Below, piece after piece: positions 19,334 to 27,550 of a DNA stretch of 64,000 bases. The DNA is from Pelomonas aquatica (GTDB lineage Bacteria > Pseudomonadota > Gammaproteobacteria > Burkholderiales > Burkholderiaceae_C), in contig NZ_JAPPUW010000009.1 in the NCBI RefSeq assembly GCF_026712205.1, positions 124,001 to 188,000 of the forward strand, given 5' to 3'. Under the pieces are notes generated by a model. That model was not told the origin of the DNA. It did no database searches and saw nothing but the letters and a program-made list of their open reading frames with translations. A program made the position numbers and the translations under genes. The stretch's first letter is position 1. Each line of letters starts with the position of its first letter.

Positions 19334-20317
19334 CAGCCGCGCGGCCGTCGCCTGGCGGGCGACCTCGCGCGGCGCCAGCGTCTTCAGGCGGTGGTCGCTC
19401 CAGACCTGGCGCCAGCGCCGCGCGCCGGGCGTGCCGTTCCACAAGCCGAGCGCGTGGCGCATCGCATGGGCCCAGGAGCGGCCCGAGGCATGCACGCGGT
19501 CGAGGTAGTCCAGCCACGCCGCTTCCACCTGCTCGCGCGACGCCGCGGGGTCGGGCTGGCCGAAGAAGCGCGAATCCCACTGCGCCATGCTCCAGGGCTC
19601 GTGATAGGCCTCGCGGCCGATCATGACGCCGTCCAGCAGTTCGAGCTGCGTGGCGATCTGGTCGGGCGTCTTCAGGCCGCCGTTGACGGCGATGGTCAGC
19701 TGCGGGAACTCGCGCTTGAGCTGCGCCACCAGCTCGTAGCGCAGCGGCGGGATCTCGCGGTTCTCCTTGGGCGACAGGCCCTGCAGCCAGGCGTTGCGCG
19801 CGTGGACGATGAAGACCTCGCAGCCGGCCGCGGCGACCGTGCCGACGAAATCTCGCACGAAGCCGTAGCTCTCGATTCGGTCGACGCCGATGCGGTGCTT
19901 GACGGTGACGGGCAGCGCGGTCGCGTCGCGCATGGCCTTCACGCAGTCGGCCACCAGCTGCGGCTCGGCCATCAGGCAGGCCCCGAAGGCGCCCTTCTGC
20001 ACGCGCTCGCTCGGGCAGCCGCAGTTCAGGTTGACCTCGTCATAGCCCCAGCGCTCGGCCAGCCGGGCGCAGGCGGCCAGGTCGTCGGGCTCGCTGCCGC
20101 CCAGCTGCAGCGCGACCGGGTGCTCCTCGGCGTTGAAGTCGAGGTGGCGGCCCTGGTCGCCATGCAGCAGCGCGCCGGTCGTCACCATCTCGGTGTAGAG
20201 CAGCGCGTGGCGGGTGATGAGGCGATGCAGATAGCGGCAGTGGCGGTCCGTCCAATCCATCATCGGCGCGACGGACAGGCGCCAGGGGCTGGCAGGGCTT
20301 GCGGGGTTGCGGGTCAC
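19310..20317 (-). CDS. dusA: tRNA-dihydrouridine(20/20a) synthase DusA
   Basis: FMN-dependent reduction of uridine 20/20a in the tRNA D-loop. The TIM-barrel N-terminus has [15 protein letters not shown], the catalytic cysteine lies in [12 protein letters not shown], and [16 protein letters not shown] and the phosphate-binding [18 protein letters not shown] are DusA-type. About 335 residues from GTG 20317; GTG 20362 would add 15 residues that look unlike the family. Neither start has a strong ribosome site. It is convergent with cusA. DusA is unrelated to copper, so this marks the right border of the metal island. Confidence 0.92.
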   Translation of the reverse strand: MTRNPASPASPWRLSVAPMMDWTDRHCRYLHRLITRHALLYTEMVTTGALLHGDQGRHLDFNAEEHPVALQLGGSEPDDLAACARLAERWGYDEVNLNCGCPSERVQKGAFGACLMAEPQLVADCVKAMRDATALPVTVKHRIGVDRIESYGFVRDFVGTVAAAGCEVFIVHARNAWLQGLSPKENREIPPLRYELVAQLKREFPQLTIAVNGGLKTPDQIATQLELLDGVMIGREAYHEPWSMAQWDSRFFGQPDPAASREQVEAAWLDYLDRVHASGRSWAHAMRHALGLWNGTPGARRWRQVWSDHRLKTLAPREVARQATAARLSGIPIAA

Positions 20318-20380
20318 TTGGGAACTTCGGGAGGCCGCGCCAAAGGCCCGGGGGGCTGGCACTTTAGCGTGGGCAACGAA

Positions 20381-20417
20381 AAACGCCCGTCGAGCAGGGC
20401 AGCTTCAACGGGCGTTT
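20381..20417. terminator. Bidirectional rho-independent-type terminator
   Basis: A perfect 10-bp inverted repeat AAACGCCCGT / ACGGGCGTTT with a 17-nt loop, A-rich on the left (GAAAAA) and T-ending on the right. It lies between the small gene ending at 20465 and the start of dusA, so it can end the small-gene transcript on the minus strand. The loop is longer than usual. Confidence 0.68.
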
Positions 20418-20464
20418 GACACGCCAGGGCGCGCATTGGCTGGCGGCCGGATGCCGCCGGCCGC

Positions 20465-20641
20465 TCAGCGGCCGATGTTCAGCGGCGCCATCGCCATGTA
20501 GGCGCGGGCCTGGGAGGCGATGCGGCGCTCCAGGTCGACATGGTCGACGGCATCGGACAGATAGCGCTCGTCGATGTCGGTCTGGGTCGTGACGGTAAGC
20601 GCGTCGCGCAGCGAGGAGAACAGAGTCTGGATCAGTTCCAT
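20465..20641 (-). CDS. 58-residue DUF3563-like small protein
   Basis: A short gene reading MELIQTLFSSLRDALTV, then DIDERYLSDAVDHVDLERR and a short tail ending LNIGR. The charged centre YLSDAVDHVDLERRI resembles the small DUF3563 proteins of Burkholderiales (recollection), which have a similar YL-S-S-D-LERR core and unknown function. Coding is supported by a near-consensus sigma-70 promoter 46 bp upstream and a terminator 48 bp downstream, making a self-contained single-gene unit. No signal peptide or membrane segment is seen. The ribosome site is weak (GAAAGCC). Confidence 0.72.
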   Translation of the reverse strand: MELIQTLFSSLRDALTVTTQTDIDERYLSDAVDHVDLERRIASQARAYMAMAPLNIGR

Positions 20642-20686
20642 TTGGCTTTCGGGCTCGTGGCCGCTTTGCTTTCTAGGGTAAACCCG

Positions 20687-20715
20687 ATTATAGGGTTAAC
20701 ACTAGTTTTATGCAA
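20687..20715 (-). promoter_or_regulatory. Strong sigma-70 promoter for the 58-residue protein
   Basis: On the minus strand TTGCAT (20715-20710), a 17-bp spacer (20709-20693) and a perfect TATAAT (20692-20687) form one of the best housekeeping promoters in the window. The AT-rich context stands out from the surrounding DNA. Predicted transcription begins near 20680, about 40 nt before the ATG. Confidence 0.8.
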
Positions 20716-20725
20716 ACAACCCGGC

Positions 20726-21661
20726 TCAGCCGGCCTCGAGGGCCAGCCCGGCCAAGGTCCAGGCCTCGATGCCGCCGCGCAGCACGCGGGCGCGGCGGCC
20801 CTGGCGCTTCAGCCACACCGCCGCGCGCACGGCCGAGGCGTCGTTGGGGCAGGCGCAGTAGGTGATGAACTCGGCGCCCTGCGGCCAGTCGGCCAGCGCG
20901 GCGTCGTCGAGAGCACCGAGGTCGAGGTGGCGGGCGCCGGGGATGCGGCTCGGCAGCGGCATCTCGGGCGAACAGGCGCGCACGTCGACGAAGACGATGT
21001 CGCCGCGCTCGCCCAGCAGGGCCGCCGCTTCGGCCGGCCCGAGGCGCTCGAAGCGGTCCAGCTCGCGCCTGACCAGCGCCCTCCGCCACAGCCGCCAGCC
21101 GATGTAGGCCAGCAGCGCGGCGCCCGCCAGCGCCAGCGCGGCGCTGCCGAGCCGGCTCAGCGTGCGCAGCAGCGCGTCGATCTGCGCATGGAAGGCCCAG
21201 CCCGCGCCGATGGCCGCGCCGGCCCACAGCGCCGAGCCGAGCAGGTTCCAGCCGATGAAGCGCCGCGCCGGCATGCCCAGGGCGCCGGCCAGCGGCGGCG
21301 CGAGGATGGACAGGCCGGGCACGAACTTGGCGATGACCAGCGTCGCCACGCCGCGGCGCGCAAAGCTGGCCTCGTTCTGGCGCACGCAGCTGTCCGGCGA
21401 GATCGAGATGCGGCACAGCGTGGCCAGCACGCGCCGGCCCAGGCGCCGGCCGGCCCAGAACCACAGCCCGTTGGCCAGCAGCGCCGCAAGCGTCGCGGCC
21501 AGGAAGGCCCGCGGGCCGAAGCCTTCGCGCGCGGCGGATTCGACGCCCGCCAGCAGCAGCACCGGCGTGGAAGGCAGCGGCGCGCCGAGCTGCTCCAGCA
21601 GCACGGCCAGCACGACGGCAACGAGGCCGTGGTGGGCGAAGAGGTCGGTGAGCAGATCCAT
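20726..21661 (-). CDS. DedA-family membrane protein fused to a rhodanese domain
   Basis: 311 residues. The N-terminal two thirds (about 1-200) is DedA/SNARE-associated: LVAVVLAVLLEQLGAPLPSTPVLLLAG, RFIGWNLLGSALWA and four or five hydrophobic segments. DedA proteins act in membrane lipid and envelope homeostasis, some as lipid flippases. A linker leads to a C-terminal rhodanese domain (about 215-305) with FVDVRACSPE, IPGARHLDLG and the active-site loop YCACPNDASA, which keeps the sulfur-carrying cysteine. ATG 21661 is chosen over GTG 21697. Such fusions occur in other Proteobacteria; the sulfur acceptor is unknown. Confidence 0.87.
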   Translation of the reverse strand: MDLLTDLFAHHGLVAVVLAVLLEQLGAPLPSTPVLLLAGVESAAREGFGPRAFLAATLAALLANGLWFWAGRRLGRRVLATLCRISISPDSCVRQNEASFARRGVATLVIAKFVPGLSILAPPLAGALGMPARRFIGWNLLGSALWAGAAIGAGWAFHAQIDALLRTLSRLGSAALALAGAALLAYIGWRLWRRALVRRELDRFERLGPAEAAALLGERGDIVFVDVRACSPEMPLPSRIPGARHLDLGALDDAALADWPQGAEFITYCACPNDASAVRAAVWLKRQGRRARVLRGGIEAWTLAGLALEAG

Positions 21662-21715
21662 GGCGAAGTGCCGCGAGGATAGCCGCAGGGCTTTCACCCG
21701 GCCGGCGACGGTCCA

Positions 21716-21741
21716 TCGTGATGTAGCCGATTACATTACGA
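21716..21741. promoter_or_regulatory. ModE-like operator upstream of modB
   Basis: Near-perfect inverted repeat TCGTGATGTA-N6-TACATTACGA (nine of ten pairs), the length, spacing and TCGT...ACGA ends of ModE molybdate-repressor sites. It ends 4 bp before the modB ATG, so bound ModE would cover the start region. modE is the fourth gene of the same operon, implying feedback. Confidence 0.78.
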
Positions 21742-21745
21742 CACC

Positions 21746-22429
21746 ATGCCCACCGAGCTCTGGAGCCAGTTCGACGCCGCGCCGCTGGCGCTGACGCTGC
21801 GCGTGGCCGCCGTCGCGACCGGCCTGGCCCTGCTGCTGGGCGTGGCCCTGGGCTGGGTGTTCGCCCGCACCAGGCTGCCGGGGCGCGCCCTGCTGGAGGC
21901 CGTCTGCATGCTGCCGCTGGTGCTGCCGCCCACGGTGCTGGGCTACGGCATCCTCGTGCTGATGGGCCGGCGCGGCGCCGTGGGCGGCTGGCTGCGCCAG
22001 CATTTCGACTACAGCATCATCTTCAACTGGCATGGCGCCGTCGTCGCGTCCACGCTGGTCGCGCTGCCCCTGGTGCTCAAGGGCGCGAGCAGCGCCTTCG
22101 CCCAGGTCGACCGCAATCTCGAGGCCGCCGCGCGCACGCTGCGCCAGTCCGGCTGGAGCAGCTTCCTGCGCGTGACGCTGCCGCTCGCCTGGCCCGGCAT
22201 CCTGGCCGGCACGCTGCTGGCCTTCGCCCGCGCGATGGGCGAGTTCGGCGCGTCGCTGATGGTGGCCGGCTCCATCCCGGGCCAGACCCAGACCGCCTCC
22301 ATGGCCATCTACGACGCGGTGCAGGCCGGCCGCGACGACCTGGCCCTGGCGCTCGCCCTCGTCGTGTCGGCCGTCTCGGTGGCCGTGCTCGTGCTGTCCA
22401 ACCGCTATCTGCAACGCCCGCCGCCATGA
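21746..22429 (+). CDS. modB: Molybdate ABC transporter permease ModB
   Basis: 227 residues, five to six membrane helices. The family motif [23 protein letters not shown] near residues 155-180 contains the cytoplasmic EAA loop region that contacts ModC. LPLVLPPTVLGYGILVL is the conserved second-helix stretch of ModB/CysT-type permeases. The ATG has no clear Shine-Dalgarno sequence and follows a ModE-like operator by 4 bp. The stop overlaps the modA start by 4 bp (ATGA). Here the permease comes first, unlike the usual modA-modB-modC order. Confidence 0.93.
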   Translation: MPTELWSQFDAAPLALTLRVAAVATGLALLLGVALGWVFARTRLPGRALLEAVCMLPLVLPPTVLGYGILVLMGRRGAVGGWLRQHFDYSIIFNWHGAVVASTLVALPLVLKGASSAFAQVDRNLEAAARTLRQSGWSSFLRVTLPLAWPGILAGTLLAFARAMGEFGASLMVAGSIPGQTQTASMAIYDAVQAGRDDLALALALVVSAVSVAVLVLSNRYLQRPPP

Positions 22430-23172
22430 AGAAACGCCTGCTGCTCGCCCTCTCCCTCGCCGCGCTGCCGCTGCTGGCCCCGGCCCAGCAGCTGACCGTG
22501 TCGGCTGCCGCCAGCCTGACGGATGCCTTCAAGGAGATAGCCCCGCGCTTCGAGGCTGGCCGGCCGGGTGCGAGCCTGCGCTTCAACTTCGCGGCCTCGG
22601 GCGTGCTGCTGCAGCAGATCGCGCAGGGCGCGCCGGTGGACGTGTTCGCCAGCGCCGACCAGGAGACCATGAACCGCGGCGCCGAGCGCAAGCTCATCGC
22701 CGCCGACACGCGGCGCGACTTCGCGAGCAACGCCCTGGTGCTGATCGCGCCGCTGCAGGGCACGCCGGCCATCGCGGCGCTGACCGACCTGGGCCGGACC
22801 GAGGTCAGGCGCATCGCCGTCGGCAAGGTCGCCTCCGTGCCGGTGGGCCGCTACACCCAGCAGGCACTGGAAGCCGCCCGGCTCTGGGCCGGCCTGCAGC
22901 CCAAGCTCGTGTTCGCCGACAACGTGCGCCAGGTGCTGGACTACGTTGCGCGCGGCGAGGTCGAGGCCGGCTTCGTCTACCGCAGCGATGCCGAGTTGCT
23001 GAAGGACAAGCTGCGCATCGCGATGACGGTGGGCGGCCATGCGCCGGTGACCTACCCGGCCGCCGTCGTGGCGGACAGCAGGCAGGCGGCGCTGGCGCGC
23101 GATTTCGTCAACTTCCTTGCCGGCAGCGAAGCGCAGGCCATCTTGAGCAAATACGGTTTCGGCAAGCCTTGA
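22426..23172 (+). CDS. modA: Molybdate-binding periplasmic protein ModA
   Basis: 248 residues with signal peptide MKKRLLLALSLAALPLLAPAQ. The mature N-terminus LTVSAAASLTDAFKEIAPRFE and FNFAASGVLLQQIAQGAPVDVFASAD are the two ModA regions whose serines bind the oxyanion; VPVGRYTQQAL and DNVRQVLDYVARGEVEAGFVY follow as in the family. It captures molybdate or tungstate for ModBC. ATGA overlap with modB; the stop overlaps the TTG of modC as TTGA. Confidence 0.95.
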   Translation: MKKRLLLALSLAALPLLAPAQQLTVSAAASLTDAFKEIAPRFEAGRPGASLRFNFAASGVLLQQIAQGAPVDVFASADQETMNRGAERKLIAADTRRDFASNALVLIAPLQGTPAIAALTDLGRTEVRRIAVGKVASVPVGRYTQQALEAARLWAGLQPKLVFADNVRQVLDYVARGEVEAGFVYRSDAELLKDKLRIAMTVGGHAPVTYPAAVVADSRQAALARDFVNFLAGSEAQAILSKYGFGKP

Positions 23173-23879
23173 TCGACGTCCGCCTGCAACTCTCCGTCAA
23201 CGACGCCCGCCGTCGCTTCGACCTCGACATCGCCTTCGCGACCGATGCGCCCTTCGTCGCGCTCTACGGCCCCTCGGGCGCCGGCAAGTCGCTGACGCTG
23301 CAGGCCATGGCCGGCCTGCTGCCGGTGCAGGCCGGCCATGTGCGGCTGAACGGCCGCGCGCTGCTGGACACGGCCGGCGGCGTCTGCCTGGCCCCCGAGG
23401 CGCGCGGCGTGGGCTATCTGTTCCAGCAGTACGCCCTCTTCCCCCACCTCAGCGTGCGCGACAACATCGCCTTCGGCCTGACGAGCTGGCGGCGGCGCCT
23501 GAAGGCCGACGACGCCGCGCGGGTGGACGCGCTGATCGAGTCCTTCGGCCTCGCGGCCCTGGCGGCCAGCCGGCCGGCCACGCTGTCCGGCGGCCAGCAG
23601 CAGCGCGTGGCGCTGGCGCGGGCCCTGGCCTGCAAGCCGCGGGTGCTGCTGCTGGACGAACCCTTTGCGGCCCTGCACACGACGCTGCGCCGCGAGCTGC
23701 GCGCCGAGCTGCGCGAACTGCGCCGGCGCCTGGGCATCCCGGCCGTCATCGTCAGCCACGACCCCGAGGACGTGATGGCCCTGGCCGACGAAGTCTTCCT
23801 GCTCGATGGCGGCGGCGTGCGGCAGCGGCTGCGCGCCGACGATCCCGACCTGCGCGCCGCTCTGGAGCGGTCGCCTTGA
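23169..23879 (+). CDS. modC: Molybdate ABC transporter ATP-binding protein ModC (short form)
   Basis: 236 residues. Walker A GPSGAGKS, Q-loop FQQYALFPHLSV, signature LSGGQQQR, Walker B VLLLDEPF and H-loop VSHD are intact. The D-loop reads AALH instead of the usual SALD, a change next to Walker B that may alter coupling. It lacks the C-terminal Mop/TOBE domain of the 350-residue ModC, which here may be supplied by ModE and the separate Mop protein at 28874. The start is TTG, overlapping the modA stop; no other in-frame start keeps the first beta-strand. Confidence 0.9.
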   Translation: MIDVRLQLSVNDARRRFDLDIAFATDAPFVALYGPSGAGKSLTLQAMAGLLPVQAGHVRLNGRALLDTAGGVCLAPEARGVGYLFQQYALFPHLSVRDNIAFGLTSWRRRLKADDAARVDALIESFGLAALAASRPATLSGGQQQRVALARALACKPRVLLLDEPFAALHTTLRRELRAELRELRRRLGIPAVIVSHDPEDVMALADEVFLLDGGGVRQRLRADDPDLRAALERSP

Positions 23880-24673
23880 AGGCACAGGACCGGCCCCTGC
23901 TGCAGGGCGAGCTGCGCCTGGCCGGCCGGCTCGACGGCCGCTTCTTCGACCTGCTCGCCGCGCTGGCCCTGACCGGCTCGCTGCAGAAGGCCGCGCGCGC
24001 CGCCGGCTACAGCTACAAGGGCGCCTGGCTGGTGCTGGACGCGGCCGGTGCGCTGACGCATGCGCCACTGGTCGAGACGGCCACCGGTGGGCGCGGCGGC
24101 GGCGGCACGCGGCTGACCGCCGCGGGTAAGGCGCTGCTGGACGCCTGGCGCGGCCTGCAGTCGCGGCTCGCCGGTTTCCTGGGCGAGCAGGAAGCCTGGC
24201 TGAACGAACAACCGGGGCTGAGCGCCCTGCTGAAGAGGATGAGCATGAAGACCAGCGCACGCAACCAGTTCCACGGCCGCATCGCCGGCGTCAACCCCGG
24301 CCCGGCCACGACGACGGTGCGCGTCGCGCTGGACGGCGGCCAGCAGGTCACCGCGTCGCTGACGACGCTTGCCGCCCAGGAGCTGCAGGTGCAGACCGGC
24401 AAGGAGGCGCTGGCCCTGGTCAAGTCCAGCGAGGTCGTGCTGGTGACGGACTTCGGCGGCTACCAGCTGTCGGCCCGCAACCAGCTCGCCGGCACGGTGT
24501 CGCGCGTGCAGCGCGGCGCGGTGTCCAGCCTCGTCGGCCTCACGCTGCCCGGCGGCGCGGTCGTCACGGCCAGCGTGACCAACGACGCCGTCGATGCGCT
24601 GGGCCTGGCCGTCGGCCAGCCGGCCACGGCCGTGTTCAAGGCCTATGCCGTCATGCTGGCCGTGCGTGGTTGA
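23876..24673 (+). CDS. modE: ModE-type molybdate-responsive regulator with two Mop domains
   Basis: 265 residues. A winged-helix N-terminus (RFFDLLAALALTGSLQKAARAAGYSYKGAWLVLDA) is that of ModE, followed by two TOBE/Mop repeats starting ARNQFHGRIAGV (about residue 128) and ARNQLAGTVSRV (about residue 200), which bind molybdate at the dimer interface. Molybdate-bound ModE represses mod genes; the box at 21716-21741 is the likely target. TTG start overlaps the modC stop as TTGA. The recognition region is complete, so repressor activity is expected. Confidence 0.92.
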   Translation: MKAQDRPLLQGELRLAGRLDGRFFDLLAALALTGSLQKAARAAGYSYKGAWLVLDAAGALTHAPLVETATGGRGGGGTRLTAAGKALLDAWRGLQSRLAGFLGEQEAWLNEQPGLSALLKRMSMKTSARNQFHGRIAGVNPGPATTTVRVALDGGQQVTASLTTLAAQELQVQTGKEALALVKSSEVVLVTDFGGYQLSARNQLAGTVSRVQRGAVSSLVGLTLPGGAVVTASVTNDAVDALGLAVGQPATAVFKAYAVMLAVRG

Positions 24674-24691
24674 GCGCGCTCGCCGCGACCC

Positions 24692-24740
24692 GCATAAGGA
24701 AATAAGAAAACAGTCGTTCCTCAAATAAGGGAGTTTGGGC
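24692..24740 (+). promoter_or_regulatory. AT-rich sulfate-starvation promoter region before sbp
   Basis: A striking AT-rich island in GC-rich DNA with three ATAAG motifs (24694, 24702, 24725) and GTCGTTCCTC between them. As I recall, similar ATAAG/TCGTTC arrays precede sulfate-transport genes in Burkholderiales and are CysB-dependent. A CysB/Cbl regulator is encoded at 30063. The exact -35/-10 boxes are not clear. Confidence 0.5.
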
Positions 24741-24775
24741 ACCCTCGCGGCTTTCGTTCCTCCGACGGCCCCGCC

Positions 24776-25783
24776 ATGCCCTTCTCCCTGCCTCGCCGCC
24801 GCGCCCTGCTGGCGCTGATCGCGTCGGCCACCACGCTGCCGGCCCTGGCCGCAGACCCGGCGCTGCTCAACGTCTCCTACGACGTGGCACGCGAGCTCTA
24901 CAAGCAGCTCAACCCGGCCTTCGTCGCCGCGCAGAAGGCCAAGGGCCAGGCCGTCACGGTCAACCAGAGCCACGGCGGCTCCAGCAAGCAGATCGGCGCC
25001 GTCATCGGCGGCCTGGAGGCCGACGTCGTGACGATGAACCAGGCCACCGACGTGGACCAGCTCGCCAGCGCCGGCCTCACCGCCGCCGACTGGCGCAGCC
25101 GCTTCCCGAACGGCGCGGCGCCCTATTCGTCGACCATGCTGTTCCTCGTGCGCAAGGGCAACCCCAAGGGCATCAAGGACTGGAGCGACCTGGCCCGCCC
25201 CGGCGTGCAAGTCATCATCCCCAACCCCAAGGTCACCGGCAACGGCCGCTACGGCTATCTGGCCGCCTGGGGCAGCGTCATCGCCACCGGCGGCAGCGAG
25301 GCCCAGGCCCGCGAACGCGTGGCCAGGATCTTCGCCAACGTGCCGGTGCTGGACGGCGGCGGCCGCGGCGCCACCACGACATTCACGCAGCGCGGCATCG
25401 GCGACGTGCTCGTCACCTTCGAGGCCGAGGTGGAGCTGATCGAGAACGAGTTCGGCAAGGGCCAGTTCGAGCAGGTCAACCCCGGCATCTCCATCGAGAC
25501 CGAGGCGCCCGTGGCCCTGGTCGACAAGGTCGCCGGCAAGCACGGCACCGCCGCGCTGGCCAAGGCCTACCTCGACTTCCACTGGGCGCCTGAGGCCCAG
25601 GAGATCATCGCGAAGAACAACTTCCGCCCGCGCGACCCGGCCGTGTTCAAGAAACACGCGGCCCGCTTCGCCGACATCAAGCTCTTCGGCATCGACCAGT
25701 TGGGCGGCTGGGCCAAGGTCGGCAAGACGCATTTCGCCGACGGTGGCATCTACGACCAGATCGTCACGGGAATCAAGCGTTGA
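24776..25783 (+). CDS. sbp: Sulfate-binding periplasmic protein Sbp
   Basis: 335 residues with signal peptide (RRRALLALIASATTLPALA). The mature protein opens LLNVSYDVARELYKQLNPAF and carries the family's VNQSHGGSSKQ, QATDVDQLA, NPKVTGNGRYGYLAAWG and GRGATTTFTQRG, which line the sulfate/thiosulfate site. It feeds the CysTWA transporter encoded next. The stop overlaps the TTG of cysT as TTGA. CysP (thiosulfate-binding) is a close relative; the ligand is inferred. Confidence 0.94.
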   Translation: MPFSLPRRRALLALIASATTLPALAADPALLNVSYDVARELYKQLNPAFVAAQKAKGQAVTVNQSHGGSSKQIGAVIGGLEADVVTMNQATDVDQLASAGLTAADWRSRFPNGAAPYSSTMLFLVRKGNPKGIKDWSDLARPGVQVIIPNPKVTGNGRYGYLAAWGSVIATGGSEAQARERVARIFANVPVLDGGGRGATTTFTQRGIGDVLVTFEAEVELIENEFGKGQFEQVNPGISIETEAPVALVDKVAGKHGTAALAKAYLDFHWAPEAQEIIAKNNFRPRDPAVFKKHAARFADIKLFGIDQLGGWAKVGKTHFADGGIYDQIVTGIKR

Positions 25784-26607
25784 CCTTTGCTCGAAAAAGA
25801 GTCCTGCCGGGCTTTGCCCCCACGCTGGGCTTCACGCTGTTCTATCTGTCGCTGCTGGTGCTGATCCCGCTGGCGGCGGTGTTCATCAAGTCCGCCGGCC
25901 ATGGCTTCGACGCCTTCTGGGCCGCGGCCACGTCGCCGCGCGTGGTCGCGTCCTACCAGCTCAGCTTCGGCGCCTCGCTGCTGGCTGCGGGCATCAACCT
26001 CGTGTTCGGCCTCATCCTGGCCTGGTGCCTGGTGCGCTATGACTTCCCCGGCCGCAAGCTGGTGGACGCGCTGATCGACCTGCCCTTCGCGCTGCCCACG
26101 GCCGTCGCCGGCATCGCGCTGACGGCGCTGTACGCGCCCAACGGCTGGGTGGGTTCGCTGTTCGCACCCCATGACATCAAGATCGCCTTCACGCCGCTGG
26201 GCGTGCTGCTGGCGCTGATCTTCATCGGGCTGCCCTTCATCGTGCGCACCGTGCAGCCGGTGCTGGAAGACATGGAGACCGAACTGGAGGAAGCCGCCGC
26301 GTCCCTCGGCGCCCAGCGCTGGACGACCTTCCGCTTCGTCGTGCTGCCGACGCTGCTGCCGGCCCTGCTGACCGGCTTCGCGCTGGCCTTCGCGCGCGCC
26401 GTGGGCGAGTACGGCTCGGTCATCTTCATCGCCGGCAACATCCCGCTGGTCAGCGAGATCACGCCGCTGATGATCATCTCCAAGCTGGAGCAGTACGACT
26501 ACGTCGGCGCGACGGCCATCGCCGTCGTCATGCTGGTCTTCAGCTTCGTGCTGCTGCTGGCCATCAACCTGCTGCAGGCCTGGAGTTCCAAGCGAGGTTC
26601 CCGATGA
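25780..26607 (+). CDS. cysT: Sulfate ABC transporter permease CysT
   Basis: 275 residues, six membrane helices. [34 protein letters not shown] and the EAA-type loop [15 protein letters not shown] identify CysT/CysU, and [17 protein letters not shown] is conserved. The start is TTG, overlapping the sbp stop as TTGA. The stop TGA lies in TCCCGATGAGC, a sequence repeated at the cysW start across a REP-like insertion, so CysT and CysW were probably once overlapping genes. Confidence 0.93.
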   Translation: MTFARKRVLPGFAPTLGFTLFYLSLLVLIPLAAVFIKSAGHGFDAFWAAATSPRVVASYQLSFGASLLAAGINLVFGLILAWCLVRYDFPGRKLVDALIDLPFALPTAVAGIALTALYAPNGWVGSLFAPHDIKIAFTPLGVLLALIFIGLPFIVRTVQPVLEDMETELEEAAASLGAQRWTTFRFVVLPTLLPALLTGFALAFARAVGEYGSVIFIAGNIPLVSEITPLMIISKLEQYDYVGATAIAVVMLVFSFVLLLAINLLQAWSSKRGSR

Positions 26608-26686
26608 GCCCCCACGTTCGCTTCGCTCTCTGCCCCCCGAGAGGGCTGGCCTCCCTTGGGGCGGCCCGGCGGGAGTCCCGATGAGC
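26599..26686. repeat. REP-like GC-rich element inside the cysT/cysW junction with 11-bp duplication
   Basis: TCCCGATGAGC occurs at 26599-26609 and again at 26676-26686, exactly 77 bp apart, on both sides of a GC-rich segment with GCCCCCACG...CTGCCCCCCGAGAGGGC...GGGGCGGCC. The inner sequence matches an inverted copy near 58205-58269. The first duplicate contains the cysT stop, the second the cysW start, so the element and duplication have split a former ATGA overlap. Confidence 0.75.
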
Positions 26687-27550
26687 ACCGCACTGACCGT
26701 CTCCCGCGGCAGCCGCCCCGACTACCAGGCCAACCCCGCCACGCGCGAAACCCGCGCCGTGCGCTGGCTGCTGCTCGCGCTGGGCCTGGGCTTCTTCGGC
26801 CTCTTCCTGCTGCTGCCGCTGGTCGCCGTTTTCACCGAGGCGCTGCGCAAGGGCTGGGAGGTCTACTTCGCGTCGCTGGCCGACGAGGAGACGCTGTCGG
26901 CCCTGAAGCTCACGCTGCTGGCCGCGGCCTTCGCCGTGCCCTTCAACCTCGTCTTCGGTGTCAGCGCGGCCTGGGCCATCGCCAAGCACGATTTCCGCGG
27001 CAAGCAGCTGCTCGTCACCTTCATCGACCTGCCCTTCTCGGTGTCGCCGGTCGTCGCCGGCCTGATGTATGTGCTGCTGTTCGGCGCCCAGGGCTGGCTC
27101 GGCCCCTGGCTGCAGGAACACGACCTGAAGATCGTCTTCGCCGTGCCCGGCATCGTGCTGGCCACCGTCTTCGTGACCTTCCCCTTCATCGCCCGCGAGC
27201 TGATCCCGCTGATGCAGGCGCAAGGGCGCGACGAGGAAGAGGCCGCCACCGTGCTCGGCGCCGGCGGCTGGCAGACCTTCCGCCATGTCACGCTGCCCAA
27301 CATCAAGTGGGGCCTGCTCTACGGCGTCATCCTGTGCAATGCGCGTGCCATGGGCGAGTTCGGCGCGGTGTCCGTCGTGTCGGGCCATGTGCGCGGGCTG
27401 ACCAACACGCTGCCGCTGCAGGTCGAGATCCTCTACAACGAGTACCAGTTTGCCGCGGCCTTCGCGGTGGCGTCCATCCTCGCGCTGCTGGCGCTGGTGA
27501 CGCTGGTGCTCAAGCAATTCGTCGAATGGCAAGCCGCCAGGAGCCAGTGA
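26681..27550 (+). CDS. cysW: Sulfate ABC transporter permease CysW
   Basis: 289 residues with six membrane helices. [40 protein letters not shown] and the [18 protein letters not shown] loop that touches CysA are typical of CysW, as is [17 protein letters not shown]. The ATG follows the 77-bp insertion described above, and the ribosome site GGGAG now comes from the repeat itself. The stop overlaps the cysA ATG by one base (TGATG). Confidence 0.94.
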   Translation: MSTALTVSRGSRPDYQANPATRETRAVRWLLLALGLGFFGLFLLLPLVAVFTEALRKGWEVYFASLADEETLSALKLTLLAAAFAVPFNLVFGVSAAWAIAKHDFRGKQLLVTFIDLPFSVSPVVAGLMYVLLFGAQGWLGPWLQEHDLKIVFAVPGIVLATVFVTFPFIARELIPLMQAQGRDEEEAATVLGAGGWQTFRHVTLPNIKWGLLYGVILCNARAMGEFGAVSVVSGHVRGLTNTLPLQVEILYNEYQFAAAFAVASILALLALVTLVLKQFVEWQAARSQ

